Shown piece by piece: positions 52,857 to 61,354 of a stretch of DNA of 64,000 nucleotides. Numbering within the stretch: the stretch's first letter is position 1; the number at the start of each line of letters is the position of its first letter. The notes under the pieces are model-generated. The model saw only the letters and a program-made list of their open reading frames with translations, was not told the origin of the DNA and searched no databases. Where the stretch lies: contig NZ_JAEKFH010000005.1 in assembly GCF_016650695.1 (NCBI RefSeq), positions 930,001 to 994,000 on the forward strand, read 5' to 3'. The position numbers and the translations under genes were made by a program. This stretch comes from Pseudomonas sp. TH41. Its GTDB lineage: Bacteria; Pseudomonadota; Gammaproteobacteria; Pseudomonadales; Pseudomonadaceae.

Positions 52857-54482
52857 ATGTCTATAAGGAACATGCGCATAGGTTTGCGCGCCAGTCTGAG
52901 TTTTTCCGTTTTAGCCGGCTTGCTGGTCGTGGTCGGCCTGTTTGGCCTGGGCCAGATGGCGACGCTTCGCGAGAGTGCACGGGTTATTGAGGAGGCCTGG
53001 ATGCCGAGCATCGAAAGCATCCACGACAGTGCGGCCAACATTGCGACCATCCGCCTGGAATCCCTGCGGCTGATTGCCTACAGCCAGGCCGCCACCCGCG
53101 AAAAGAGCAAAGGCATCATCAGCGCCCAACGCCAGGAATTGCTCAAACGCCTCAACGATCACAGGACGCGGCTGAACACCGACCAGGAACGGGCCATGCT
53201 CGACGGCCTGAGTGCGGCCGCGGCCAAGTACATGGCCATCCTCGACCAGATCCTCGCCCATATTGATGCCGGCCAAGGGGAGCAGGCCTCCGCCCGCCTC
53301 ATCAATGAACTGGCCCCGCAGGGCAGCGTCCTCGATAAAACGCTGGAAGGCATGATCAGTTTCAATCAGCAAGGTGCCGATGCCGCCGCCCAAGCCGCCG
53401 CGCAGAGGTACCAGCGTGCTCAATGGATCGTCAGTGCAATCATCGTCGTCGCACTGATCGCCACACTGTTGCTGGCCTGGTTACTGACTCGCAGCATCAC
53501 CACGCCGATCAATCAGGCCCTGAACGTCGCGCGCCGGATCGCCTCGGGCGACCTGAGCGGCCAGATTGTCAGCCATGGCAAGGACGAGGCAGCGCAATTG
53601 CTCGACGCGCTGGCCGACATGCAGGGCAATCTGCGCACAACCATTCGCGGCATCAGCGACTCGGCCCGGCAACTGGCGTCCGCTGCCGAAGAAATGAGCT
53701 CGGTGATGGAAGAAAGCACCCGTGGTCTGCAACAGCAAAACGATCAGATAGAGCAAGCCGCGACCGCCGTCACCGAGATGAGTACGGCCGTGGACGAAGT
53801 CGCCGCCAATGCCGTGTCCAGCGCCGATGCCTCCCAGGCGTCGAACGAGGACAGCAAGCACGGGCATGTTCAGGTCAGCGAAACCATCACGTCGATTCAG
53901 GGGCTGGTCAACGAAGTGCTCGGCGCCTCGAAACAGGCCGAGGGCCTGGCGGTTCAGGCGCAGGACATCAGCAAGGTGCTGGAAGTGATTCGCGGCATTG
54001 CCGGCCAGACCAACCTGCTGGCACTCAATGCCGCCATCGAAGCCGCACGGGCCGGTGAAGCCGGACGCGGGTTTGCCGTGGTGGCCGATGAAGTGCGTTC
54101 CCTGGCGCAGCGCACCCAGAATTCCACCGAAGAAATCGAGCTGATGATCAACAACATCCAACAAGGCACCGGGGCGACAGTCAGCGCGCTGCAGAGCAGC
54201 GCCGAACAGGCGAACCTGACCTTGCGTCGGGCCAACAGCGCCGGTCAGGCTTTGGAGAAAATCACCGCGTCAATTTCGCAGATCAACGAACGCAATCTGG
54301 TGATCGCCAGTGCCGCCGAACAGCAAGCGCTGGTGGCCCGGGAAGTCGATCAGAACCTGGTGAACATCCGCGATCTCTCGACCCAGACCGCTGCCGGTGC
54401 CACCCAGACCTCCGCCGCGAGTCAGGAACTGTCGCGGCTGGCCGTCGACCTCAACGGCCTGGTAACGCGCTTCGTAATTTGA
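52857..54482 (+). CDS. Methyl-accepting chemotaxis protein, 4HB type
   Basis: 541-residue inner-membrane chemoreceptor. Two transmembrane helices (about residues 13-33 and 192-213) bracket a periplasmic domain of about 160 residues whose helical pattern fits a four-helix bundle (4HB_MCP). A HAMP domain follows (TRSITTPINQALNVARRIA) and then the cytoplasmic signalling hairpin with the conserved tip IAGQTNLLALNAAIEAARAG. The C-terminus lacks the CheR-binding pentapeptide. Ligand is unknown. It stands alone; AAGGAG lies upstream of the start. Confidence 0.9.
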   Translation: MSIRNMRIGLRASLSFSVLAGLLVVVGLFGLGQMATLRESARVIEEAWMPSIESIHDSAANIATIRLESLRLIAYSQAATREKSKGIISAQRQELLKRLNDHRTRLNTDQERAMLDGLSAAAAKYMAILDQILAHIDAGQGEQASARLINELAPQGSVLDKTLEGMISFNQQGADAAAQAAAQRYQRAQWIVSAIIVVALIATLLLAWLLTRSITTPINQALNVARRIASGDLSGQIVSHGKDEAAQLLDALADMQGNLRTTIRGISDSARQLASAAEEMSSVMEESTRGLQQQNDQIEQAATAVTEMSTAVDEVAANAVSSADASQASNEDSKHGHVQVSETITSIQGLVNEVLGASKQAEGLAVQAQDISKVLEVIRGIAGQTNLLALNAAIEAARAGEAGRGFAVVADEVRSLAQRTQNSTEEIELMINNIQQGTGATVSALQSSAEQANLTLRRANSAGQALEKITASISQINERNLVIASAAEQQALVAREVDQNLVNIRDLSTQTAAGATQTSAASQELSRLAVDLNGLVTRFVI

Positions 54483-54553
54483 TGCCCGTTTTTCGGTTGC
54501 CATAGGCAGGGCTCTCGGCAACACTCTCGCCCCCATCAAGGTAGGAGTACGCC

Positions 54554-55462
54554 GTGAGCCCCGTCGATATTTTTCGTTTGCTGTCGCTGGCGGCCATCTG
54601 GGGCGCGAGCTTCTTGTTCATGCGCATCATTGCCCCCGTGATTGGCACCGTTCCGACGGCGTTTTTCCGTGTGTCGATTGCCGCCGCCGGGCTGTTGGTG
54701 ATCCTCGGGTTGATGCGCATCAATTGGGACTTCAAAGGCAAACTCAAGACAGTGATGCTGCTCGGGGTGATCAACTCCGGGATTCCGGCGACTCTTTATT
54801 CGGTCGCCGCCCAGGTGCTGCCGGCCGGTTACTCGGCCATTTTCAATGCCACCACGCCATTGATGGGCGTTTTGATTGGCGGCCTGTTCTTCAGTGAAAA
54901 ACTCACCACCGCCAAGCTCGGCGGCGTCTTCCTCGGGCTGTTCGGCGTTGGCATCCTGACTCGTGCCGGCCCGGTGGCGTTCGACATGCAACTGCTAATG
55001 GGCGCCCTCGCCTGCCTGCTCGCCACGACCTGCTACGGTTTCGCAGGATTCCTCGCCCGCCGTTGGCTCGATCAGGCCGGCGGTCTGGACAGTCGTCTAT
55101 CGGCACTGGGTAGCATGCTCGGGGCGACGCTGTTTCTGTTGCCGCTGTTCGGTTATAGCGTGATCAGCCAGCCACCGGCGAGCTGGGGCGGCTGGAGTGT
55201 GTGGCTGTCGTTGATGGGGTTGGGTCTGGGCTGCACGGCGTTTGCGTACATCATTTACTTCCGTTTGCTCACCTCGATCGGGCCGGTGAAGTCGATGACC
55301 GTGACGTTCATGATTCCGCCATTCGGGGTGTTGTGGGGGGCGTTGTTGCTGGATGAGCCGCTGTCGATGGCGCACATTTATGGCGGGGTATTGATTGCGG
55401 CGGCGTTGTGGTTGGTGTTGAAGCCGGCGTTGGTGAAACCGATAGAAGTCGCCACGCGGTAG
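54554..55462 (+). CDS. DMT (EamA) family transporter
   Basis: 302-residue membrane protein with ten hydrophobic helices and two EamA halves (SLAAIWGASFLFMRIIAPVIG at the first helix, and NATTPLMGVLIGGLFFSE as the mid-protein signature). Start is GTG with AGGAG 6 nt upstream. It resembles the general amino-acid or metabolite exporters of this superfamily. It follows the chemoreceptor after 71 bp, and a type B palindrome follows it. Another DMT gene is convergent. Confidence 0.8.
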   Translation: MSPVDIFRLLSLAAIWGASFLFMRIIAPVIGTVPTAFFRVSIAAAGLLVILGLMRINWDFKGKLKTVMLLGVINSGIPATLYSVAAQVLPAGYSAIFNATTPLMGVLIGGLFFSEKLTTAKLGGVFLGLFGVGILTRAGPVAFDMQLLMGALACLLATTCYGFAGFLARRWLDQAGGLDSRLSALGSMLGATLFLLPLFGYSVISQPPASWGGWSVWLSLMGLGLGCTAFAYIIYFRLLTSIGPVKSMTVTFMIPPFGVLWGALLLDEPLSMAHIYGGVLIAAALWLVLKPALVKPIEVATR

Positions 55463-55481
55463 TGCTGCGGTGTTGCTAATT

Positions 55482-55567
55482 ACGCCTTCGCGAGCAAGCT
55501 CGCTCCCACACTGGATCGGCGCCACGACGAAGATCCAATGTGGGAGCGAGCTTGCTCGCGAAGGCGT
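55482..55567. repeat. REP-like palindrome, type B
   Basis: Arms CGCCTTCGCGAGCAAGCTCG and the complement, between two convergent DMT transporter genes. Confidence 0.88.
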
Positions 55568-55642
55568 TGGCTCAGACATCGACAATCACAAAGCTAAATC
55601 ACTCACCTCCCCATCTACCAATCGCCGAATCCCCCAGCGGAT

Positions 55643-56506
55643 TTACGTGTTTTTACGGAACACAAACACCAGGCCGACGATGATCAGCAGCATGCCGAGC
55701 ATGCTCAATGTCGCCAGCTTATTGCCGTAAAACAGGTAGTCCATTATCGCCGTCACTGCCGGCACCAGGTAAAACAGACTGGTGACATTCACCAGATTGC
55801 CCCGGGCGATCAAACGGTACAGCAACAAGGTCGCCAGTACCGATACCACCAATCCCATCCACAACACTGGCACGATGAAACCGCTGCTGTGTTCGAAATG
55901 AAACGGCTGAAACGGCACGAAAATCCCGCAGAGCAACAGTCCCGCCAGATACTGCACCGGCAGCGTGCCGAGCGGATTGTCGGTGATGCGCTTCTGCATG
56001 ATCGAACCGAACGTCATGCTCGCCAGCGCCAGCAAACCGAAGAGCATGCCGGCCAGCGACATGCCGGCCAAGCCGATACCCTGATAGACCACCATGATCA
56101 ACCCGGCCAGTCCCAGTGTCAGGCCGAACATTCTGCTGGTTGATCGCTGACGCTCCATGATCACCACCGTGAGAATGGGCTGCACACCCATGATCGTGGC
56201 CATCACGCCCGGCGTGACTTTCAGGTCCAGGGCCAGCAGATAGAAAATCTGATAAGCCCCCAGCAACACCACGCCCGTGGCCATCGCATACAGCATCGGC
56301 TTGCCGCCCTTGGGCAGTTTCAGCTTGAGCAACGGTACCAGCAGCACCAGACCGCACAGCGCAATGGCAAAACGAAACAGCAGAAAGGCAAAGGGCGACG
56401 CGTGGGCCAGCCCCCATTTGGAGAAGATCGCCCCGCTGCTCCACAGCAGAACGAACAGGCTCGTGGACGCCGCCGCGAGCGCGGACTTTTTCGAAAGGAC
56501 AAACAT
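55643..56506 (-). CDS. DMT (EamA) family transporter
   Basis: 287-residue membrane protein with ten helices. I chose the ATG at 56506 (MFVLSKKSALAAASTSLF) because AGGTGG lies 5 nt upstream; the GTG three codons upstream overlaps that site. The first helix FVLLWSSGAIFSKWGL and the mid-protein IMGVQPILTVVIMERQRS are EamA features. The possible leader ORF at 56617-56781, followed by a hairpin with a T-run just before this gene, suggests attenuation control. Confidence 0.8.
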   Translation of the reverse strand: MFVLSKKSALAAASTSLFVLLWSSGAIFSKWGLAHASPFAFLLFRFAIALCGLVLLVPLLKLKLPKGGKPMLYAMATGVVLLGAYQIFYLLALDLKVTPGVMATIMGVQPILTVVIMERQRSTSRMFGLTLGLAGLIMVVYQGIGLAGMSLAGMLFGLLALASMTFGSIMQKRITDNPLGTLPVQYLAGLLLCGIFVPFQPFHFEHSSGFIVPVLWMGLVVSVLATLLLYRLIARGNLVNVTSLFYLVPAVTAIMDYLFYGNKLATLSMLGMLLIIVGLVFVFRKNT

Positions 56507-56527
56507 GAATACCACCTGTAGTCAGGC

Positions 56528-56553
56528 AAAAAGCCAACTCAGCCGAAGCTGAA
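56528..56553 (-). promoter_or_regulatory. Possible attenuator hairpin upstream of the DMT gene
   Basis: On the minus strand, TTCAGC-TTCG-GCTGAG forms a tetraloop hairpin followed after about 5 nt by TTTTT. It lies about 20 bp before the DMT start. Confidence 0.35.
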
Positions 56554-56616
56554 ATCCAGTAGTTTTTTCCGGCGGGCGCTTTTCAGAAGGGCATGGGAGC
56601 AGCAAAGAGCAGCTGA

Positions 56617-56781
56617 TCAGCCCGAAACGCCAACACCCGGCGGTGATACAACTGCGCACACCGGCGTGCTACGGACAGGTGGAGGGTAATGACTGATCTG
56701 CGCAGGCTGCTGACTCCCGCACGGCACGACGCCAGCGTTGACCGCTGAATCGACTACCGCGTTGATGAGGGAAGCAGGCAT
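56617..56781 (-). CDS. Possible leader ORF of the DMT transporter gene
   Basis: 54-codon ORF (MPASLINAVVDSAVNAGVVP at the start, then a HYPPPVRSTP segment and an SPPG ending) ends 110 bp before the DMT ATG on the same strand. There is no good ribosome site (AAGATC). The polyproline PPP could slow ribosomes, and a hairpin with a T-run lies downstream. These features suit translation-linked attenuation, but the ORF could be chance. I do not recognise the peptide. Confidence 0.3.
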   Translation of the reverse strand: MPASLINAVVDSAVNAGVVPCGSQQPAQISHYPPPVRSTPVCAVVSPPGVGVSG

Positions 56782-56917
56782 GGGCTGATCTTTTTTGATG
56801 AGGTGGACGGAGGGTTGGAAATTACCGAGCGCCGACTATAACCAGCGGCTGACATCGATTGCAATGACTTGGACAAAGGAGCCGTAAAGGCAGCTCGGTC
56901 AATTTCCTACGCGATAT

Positions 56918-57048
56918 GTAGCAGCTGGCGAAGCCCGCGTTCGGCTGCGTAGCAGTCGTGAAATCAGGCGGCTCGGTGTTTCAGGAAGTCCTTGCGCTCA
57001 GGTTTCACGACTGCTACGCAGCCGAACGCAGGCTTCGCCAGCTGCTAC
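56918..57048. repeat. Long palindrome, type D
   Basis: Arms of about 47 bp (GTAGCAGCTGGCGAAGCCCG and near complement) with about one mismatch enclose a 37-bp loop. It is unrelated to types A to C and lies just downstream of lpxO. Confidence 0.85.
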
Positions 57049-57087
57049 AGGTCGTGGTACGGGCAGTTTTTCATTCCGTGATCGGAA

Positions 57088-58026
57088 TCAGCCGAACAGC
57101 CAATACCCCAACAACGTCAGCACCACCACCGCCAACACCGGCCGCATCACGCGGTAGGCCTTTGGATTGCGACGCTTCCACTTTTTGACCACACCGCTGA
57201 ACTTGTCGCTGGAGTTCTTGCTCCACGCATAGGCTCGATTGATACCGCCCACGCGCTCGTCATCGAGGTTTTGCGGCGCAGTCGCGCGACCCAGCCAACC
57301 GCTGATGCAGTGGTTGATGCGGGTCATGACGCGGTTGCTCAGCGGTCGTTCAATGTCGCAGAACAGGATCACGCGAGTCTTCTCGGTTTCGTTCTTGACC
57401 CAGTGCACGTAGGTCTCATCGAACATCACGTCTTCGCCATCGCGCCAGGCGTAGACCTGACCGTCGACAAAGATTCGGCAGTCATCGGAATTCGGTGTCG
57501 ACAGCCCCAGGTGATAGCGCAGGGAACCGGCAAACGGGTCGCGGTGCGGATTGAGGTGACTGCCACCGGGCAGCAGCGCGAACATGGCGCCTTTGACGTT
57601 TGGAATACTGCTGACCAATGCCACTGTTTTCGGGCACAGGGCTTCGGCGGATGGCAGGGGTTTGTCGTACCACTTGAGGTAGAAGCGCTTCCAGCCCTTC
57701 TTGAAGAACGAGCCAAAACCGGCGTCGTTGTTCTTTTCGGCGGCGCGGATGTAGCCCTCGTCGAACAGGTGCATCGCTTCATCGCGAATGACTTCCCAGT
57801 TGTCCTTGAGCACATCCAGTTCAGGGAACTTGCTGCGATCCAGATACGGTTTGGACGGCACGGCGGAGAACAGGTACATCAAGGCGTTGTAGGGCGCGAA
57901 CAGCGCCGAGTGGTTGACGAACTGACGCAGGACGGGCAGGCGCGCCTTACCGCGCAAATGCACATAGAGCGTGCTGCCGAGAAACAGCAGCAACACCAAT
58001 GTCTTTGCGGCAAAGGAAAAGGTCAT
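57088..58026 (-). CDS. lpxO: Lipid A hydroxylase LpxO (Asp/Asn beta-hydroxylase fold)
   Basis: 312-residue Fe(II)/2-oxoglutarate-dependent dioxygenase that hydroxylates lipid A acyl chains. I chose the ATG at 58026 (MTFSFAAKTLVLLLFLGS) with AAGGAG 6 nt upstream. An N-terminal transmembrane helix (about residues 5-22) anchors it to the inner membrane. The iron-binding pattern HxD...H is visible as NPHRDPFAG and later ETYVHWVKN, and the 2-oxoglutarate Arg lies in TRVILFCDIERP. A second hydrophobic segment ends the protein. A type D palindrome follows. Confidence 0.85.
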   Translation of the reverse strand: MTFSFAAKTLVLLLFLGSTLYVHLRGKARLPVLRQFVNHSALFAPYNALMYLFSAVPSKPYLDRSKFPELDVLKDNWEVIRDEAMHLFDEGYIRAAEKNNDAGFGSFFKKGWKRFYLKWYDKPLPSAEALCPKTVALVSSIPNVKGAMFALLPGGSHLNPHRDPFAGSLRYHLGLSTPNSDDCRIFVDGQVYAWRDGEDVMFDETYVHWVKNETEKTRVILFCDIERPLSNRVMTRINHCISGWLGRATAPQNLDDERVGGINRAYAWSKNSSDKFSGVVKKWKRRNPKAYRVMRPVLAVVVLTLLGYWLFG

Positions 58027-58190
58027 CAACAACTCCTTGGGAATAGGCAACTTTGCGCAACGTCATTTACCCGACGTGACAGCCGGGCATGATAAACATT
58101 ACCGGCAACGGGAAACACCCGCATAACCCAACATTCAGTGTTAAGGATTGCGCAACAAAAGTACTTATTAACATAAAGCGCCTGAACGGG

Positions 58191-58213
58191 GGCTGATCTG
58201 AATCAGCCCCACC
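58191..58213. repeat. GC-rich hairpin near the cysK end
   Basis: GGGGCTGAT and ATCAGCCCC form a 9-bp stem with a short loop. No T-run follows, so terminator activity is uncertain; it lies between lpxO and cysK. Confidence 0.4.
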
Positions 58214-58217
58214 ACAA

Positions 58218-58260
58218 GATCAAACAAGATCAAAAGATCGCAGCCTGCGGCAGCTCCTAC
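58218..58260. repeat. Single type A arm overlapping the cysK stop
   Basis: GATCGCAGCCTGCGGCAGCT appears once, without an inverted partner. The cysK stop codon (58257-58259) lies in this arm. Confidence 0.85.
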
Positions 58261-59231
58261 GCCTGATTCTCCTGCTCGGTAAACAAATCGCTGAACAACA
58301 TGCTCGACAGGTAGCGTTCACCGGAGTCCGGCAGGATCACTACGATGGTCTTGCCTTGCATTTCCGGGGTTTCCGCCAGGCGAACCGCTACTGCCATGGC
58401 GGCACCGCAGGAGATCCCGCACAAAATCCCTTCCTCTTGCATCAAGCGCAGCGCCATGATCTTGGATTCGTCGTCGGTCACCAGCTCGACCCGATCGACG
58501 AGCGACAGATCAAGGTTCTTCGGCACAAAACCGGCACCGATGCCCTGGATCTTGTGCGGGCTCGGTTTGATTTCCTCTCCGGCCAGCGCTTGGGTAATGA
58601 CCGGGGACGATACCGGCTCTACCGCCACCGAGATAATCGGTTTGCCCTGGGTATTCTTGATATACCGCGAAACCCCAGTAATGGTTCCACCTGTTCCGAC
58701 GCCAGCCACCAGGACATCGACCGCACCGTCGGTGTCGTTCCAAATTTCCGGGCCGGTGGTTTTTTCGTGGATGGCGGGGTTGGCAGGGTTATCGAACTGC
58801 GACGGCATAAAGTACTTGGCCGGGTCACTGGCAACGATTTCGCCGGCTTTTTCGATCGCGCCCTTCATGCCTTTGGCGGGCTCGGTCAGCACCAGTTCGG
58901 CGCCGAGTGCTTTGAGCACCTTGCGTCGTTCGATGCTCATGGAGGCCGGCATGGTCAGCACCAATTTATAACCACGGGCAGCGGCAACAAACGCCAGGCC
59001 GATGCCAGTGTTACCCGAGGTCGGTTCGACGATGGTCATGCCAGGCTTCAGTTTGCCAGTGCCTTCGGCATCCCAGATCATATTCGCACCGATTCGGCAT
59101 TTGACCGAGTAACCCGGGTTGCGCCCTTCGATCTTGGCCAGGATTGTCACGCCACGCGGGGCGATGCGGTTGATCTGCACCAGTGGCGTATTGCCGATGG
59201 AATGGGCGTTGTCAGCGAAAATACGGCTCAT
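58257..59231 (-). CDS. cysK: Cysteine synthase A
   Basis: 324-residue PLP-dependent O-acetylserine sulphhydrylase. I chose the ATG at 59231 (MSRIFADNAHSIGNTPLVQI). The PLP lysine lies in YSVKCRIG, the substrate loop is EPTSGNTGIGLA, and the PLP-phosphate-binding GTGGTITGVS is intact. The enzyme makes cysteine from O-acetylserine and sulphide in the cytosol. It is cysK rather than cysM by overall length and loop sequences, but the call is from memory. The stop TAG is supplied by the REP-like arm (end ENQA-stop). Confidence 0.9.
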   Translation of the reverse strand: MSRIFADNAHSIGNTPLVQINRIAPRGVTILAKIEGRNPGYSVKCRIGANMIWDAEGTGKLKPGMTIVEPTSGNTGIGLAFVAAARGYKLVLTMPASMSIERRKVLKALGAELVLTEPAKGMKGAIEKAGEIVASDPAKYFMPSQFDNPANPAIHEKTTGPEIWNDTDGAVDVLVAGVGTGGTITGVSRYIKNTQGKPIISVAVEPVSSPVITQALAGEEIKPSPHKIQGIGAGFVPKNLDLSLVDRVELVTDDESKIMALRLMQEEGILCGISCGAAMAVAVRLAETPEMQGKTIVVILPDSGERYLSSMLFSDLFTEQENQA

Positions 59232-59358
59232 GGCTGGGTCCTTGTACAGCGTTGAATTAGCTCTCAAAGGTAAGCTTCTTGCCTGTAGTCGTCCAGTTCG
59301 GGCGAACGTCCAGGCACCGCAGCAGTCAATGGTTTTACATCGCCAGAGATTTGCCATC

Positions 59359-60435
59359 ATGAAACGTCGATACAGCTGGCCCCTGTGGACCCTCGCCGGC
59401 GTCGTTGTGCTGCTGATTGCCCTGCACATCGCCTTGCCCTACATGGTGCGCAATTACCTGAACGACAAATTGGCGGACATGGGCGCCTACCGTGGCCAGA
59501 TCACCGACGTCGACCTGGCCTTGTGGCGCGGTGCTTACAAAATCAATGGACTGAAGATCGTAAAAGTCGTCGGCAAGGTCCCGGTGCCCTTCGTCAATGC
59601 GCCGTTGATTGACCTCTCCGTCAGCTGGCATTCACTCTGGTACGACCACGCGGTGGTGGCCCAGGTACAGTTCTTCAATCCTGAGGTTAATTTCGTCGAT
59701 GGCGGCGCCAACAAGCAAAACTCGCAAACGGGTCAGGGCACCGACTGGCGAGCTCAACTGGGCAAGTTGCTACCAATCACGTTAAACGAAGTGCGCATCT
59801 ACGACGGCAAGATCAGCTTCCGGAACTTCAATTCCAAGCCCCCCGTTAATATGAACGCCACCCAAGTCAACGCCAGCATTTTTAATCTGACCAACGTGGT
59901 CGATACCGAAGGCAAGCGAGATGCCCGCTTCGAAGGCAAGGCGCTGCTGCTGGGGCAGGCGCCATTGGAAACCACCGCCACGTTCGACCCGCTGAGCAAC
60001 TTCGAAGACTTCGAATTTCGCCTGCGGGTCAAGGGCATCGAACTCAAACGCATGAACGACTTCGCCTCGGCCTACGGCAAGTTCGACTTCAACGCTGGCC
60101 ACGGAGATGTGGTGATCGAAGCCCAAGCCAAAAAAGGCCAATTGAGCGGTTACATCAAACCGCTACTGAAGGACGTCGACGTGTTCAATTGGCAACAGGA
60201 CGTTGAAAACAAAGACAAAGGGATTTTCCGATCGATTTGGGAGGCCATCGTCGGGGGCTCCGAAACGGTGCTGAAAAACCAGGGCAAGAATCAGTTCGCA
60301 ACGCGCGTTGAACTCAGTGGCAGTGTCCATCGACAAGATATCAGCGCGTTCCAGGCGTTTTTGCAGATTTTACGTAATGGTTTCATTCAGGCGTTCAATG
60401 CCCGGTATGAGCAGCCGAAGCCGGATGCGGGCTAA
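59359..60435 (+). CDS. DUF748 (AsmA-like) domain protein
   Basis: 358-residue protein with one N-terminal transmembrane helix (about residues 9-30, TLAGVVVLLIALHIALPYMV) followed by a periplasmic, beta-rich AsmA-like domain. I chose the ATG at 59359 (MKRRYSWPLWTLAGVV); a longer frame runs into the cysK region. DUF748 proteins are linked by family context to envelope or lipid transport functions, but the role is not established here. It ends 4 bp into the convergent DUF2442-HTH gene (stops overlap as CTAA). Confidence 0.78.
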   Translation: MKRRYSWPLWTLAGVVVLLIALHIALPYMVRNYLNDKLADMGAYRGQITDVDLALWRGAYKINGLKIVKVVGKVPVPFVNAPLIDLSVSWHSLWYDHAVVAQVQFFNPEVNFVDGGANKQNSQTGQGTDWRAQLGKLLPITLNEVRIYDGKISFRNFNSKPPVNMNATQVNASIFNLTNVVDTEGKRDARFEGKALLLGQAPLETTATFDPLSNFEDFEFRLRVKGIELKRMNDFASAYGKFDFNAGHGDVVIEAQAKKGQLSGYIKPLLKDVDVFNWQQDVENKDKGIFRSIWEAIVGGSETVLKNQGKNQFATRVELSGSVHRQDISAFQAFLQILRNGFIQAFNARYEQPKPDAG

Positions 60436-60935
60436 GGTTTTCGGGTGACGGTGTAGCGACCGCTTTCTTCTGCTGCCCGCGCCGGATTCGATTGTTGCTG
60501 CAAGAAGTCCCAGCCCAGACAGGCCAGCGCCAAGGATCGAGGCACCGCTTCACGACCGCTGCTGTAGCGAGTGATGGTGCGGGCACTGACCCCCAGTGCT
60601 TCGGCCGCCTGATTCAGGGGCAAACCCGTACGGGCACGCCAGTGAATGAAGATCCGCGTGTTGTCGTCGGAAGCGTTTTGCGCGAGCGCGTCCAGATACA
60701 GCGTGTCGGCGCCGATCTGGATGTCCTGCTCAGGCCATTCGGCGCTCCAGCCCTCATCGCCCAGGGTCGCACTTTCGAATGCGCCAGCCTCCAGCAATGG
60801 CTGTAATCCCGGATAAGCGTGCAGGTCACGGCTCAAATCGAGGGTCAACTGCTGGCCGTCGATAAACGTCAGCGCCAGGCGGTAATCCGTCAACACCTGT
60901 ATGGCCGCCAACCGTGGTCGTTTCATGGGTAACAT
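60432..60935 (-). CDS. DUF2442 protein with C-terminal HTH (possible antitoxin)
   Basis: 167-residue protein. I chose the ATG at 60935 (MLPMKRPRLAAIQVLT) with GGAGG 10 nt upstream. The N-terminal half has DUF2442-like strands (YRLALTFIDGQQLTLDLSRD). The C-terminal half carries a helix-turn-helix (GLPLNQAAEALGVSARTITR, about residues 115-134). It overlaps the DUF4160 gene by 13 bp. DUF4160/DUF2442 pairs have been proposed as toxin-antitoxin modules; the DNA-binding half suits autoregulation. Function is inferred, not shown. Confidence 0.65.
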   Translation of the reverse strand: MLPMKRPRLAAIQVLTDYRLALTFIDGQQLTLDLSRDLHAYPGLQPLLEAGAFESATLGDEGWSAEWPEQDIQIGADTLYLDALAQNASDDNTRIFIHWRARTGLPLNQAAEALGVSARTITRYSSGREAVPRSLALACLGWDFLQQQSNPARAAEESGRYTVTRKP

Positions 60936-61153
60936 CGTTTCCAATCCTCCAGTAGTTGCACTTGATGGGCCCTGACCCACGCCAGCGCTTCCTTGATTAT
61001 CAGCGGCGGCGCCTTGCCAACCATCACCTCGACGGTTTGCAGGCTGAGTATCACGTCGAGCCCGCCACCGGTCAGGTGCACATGGGGTGGCGGGTGATCC
61101 TTCTCTCGCAACTGAATGCGGTACGTATCGCGAAATCGATATTTAGTAGACAT
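60923..61153 (-). CDS. DUF4160 small protein (possible toxin)
   Basis: 76-residue protein. I chose the ATG at 61153 (MSTKYRFRDTYRIQLREKDH). The core REKDHPPPHVHLTGGGLDVI matches DUF4160, with conserved His residues in the HPPPHVH segment, and a C-terminal helix follows. It precedes and overlaps the DUF2442-HTH gene, an order common for such pairs. The family has been proposed as the toxin partner; activity is not shown. It may equally be a small regulatory protein. Confidence 0.68.
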   Translation of the reverse strand: MSTKYRFRDTYRIQLREKDHPPPHVHLTGGGLDVILSLQTVEVMVGKAPPLIIKEALAWVRAHQVQLLEDWKRCYP

Positions 61154-61354
61154 GCACCGCAAGCTATCGCCAAAATGGCGATAGCACAATACTGGCCAGC
61201 CGCCGAGACTGAGTCAAGATGTGACGCTCCATTCAGAGACTGAATAAGACGTCTGCGTTCACAGTCGACCGGGCACCGCGTTATAGTCGGGTACTACAAT
61301 TATTGCGCCCCGCCCTGCCCCGTCAGGTCGGCGTTACCGTTCGAGGATTAGCAA

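Larger units (their letters stand above)
56507..57087. other. Intergenic region with possible leader and repeats
   Basis: 581 bp between the DMT gene and lpxO. It holds a possible 54-codon leader ORF, a hairpin near 56538-56553 with a T-run (minus strand), and the large type D palindrome at 56918-57048. The rest shows no feature. Confidence 0.55.
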
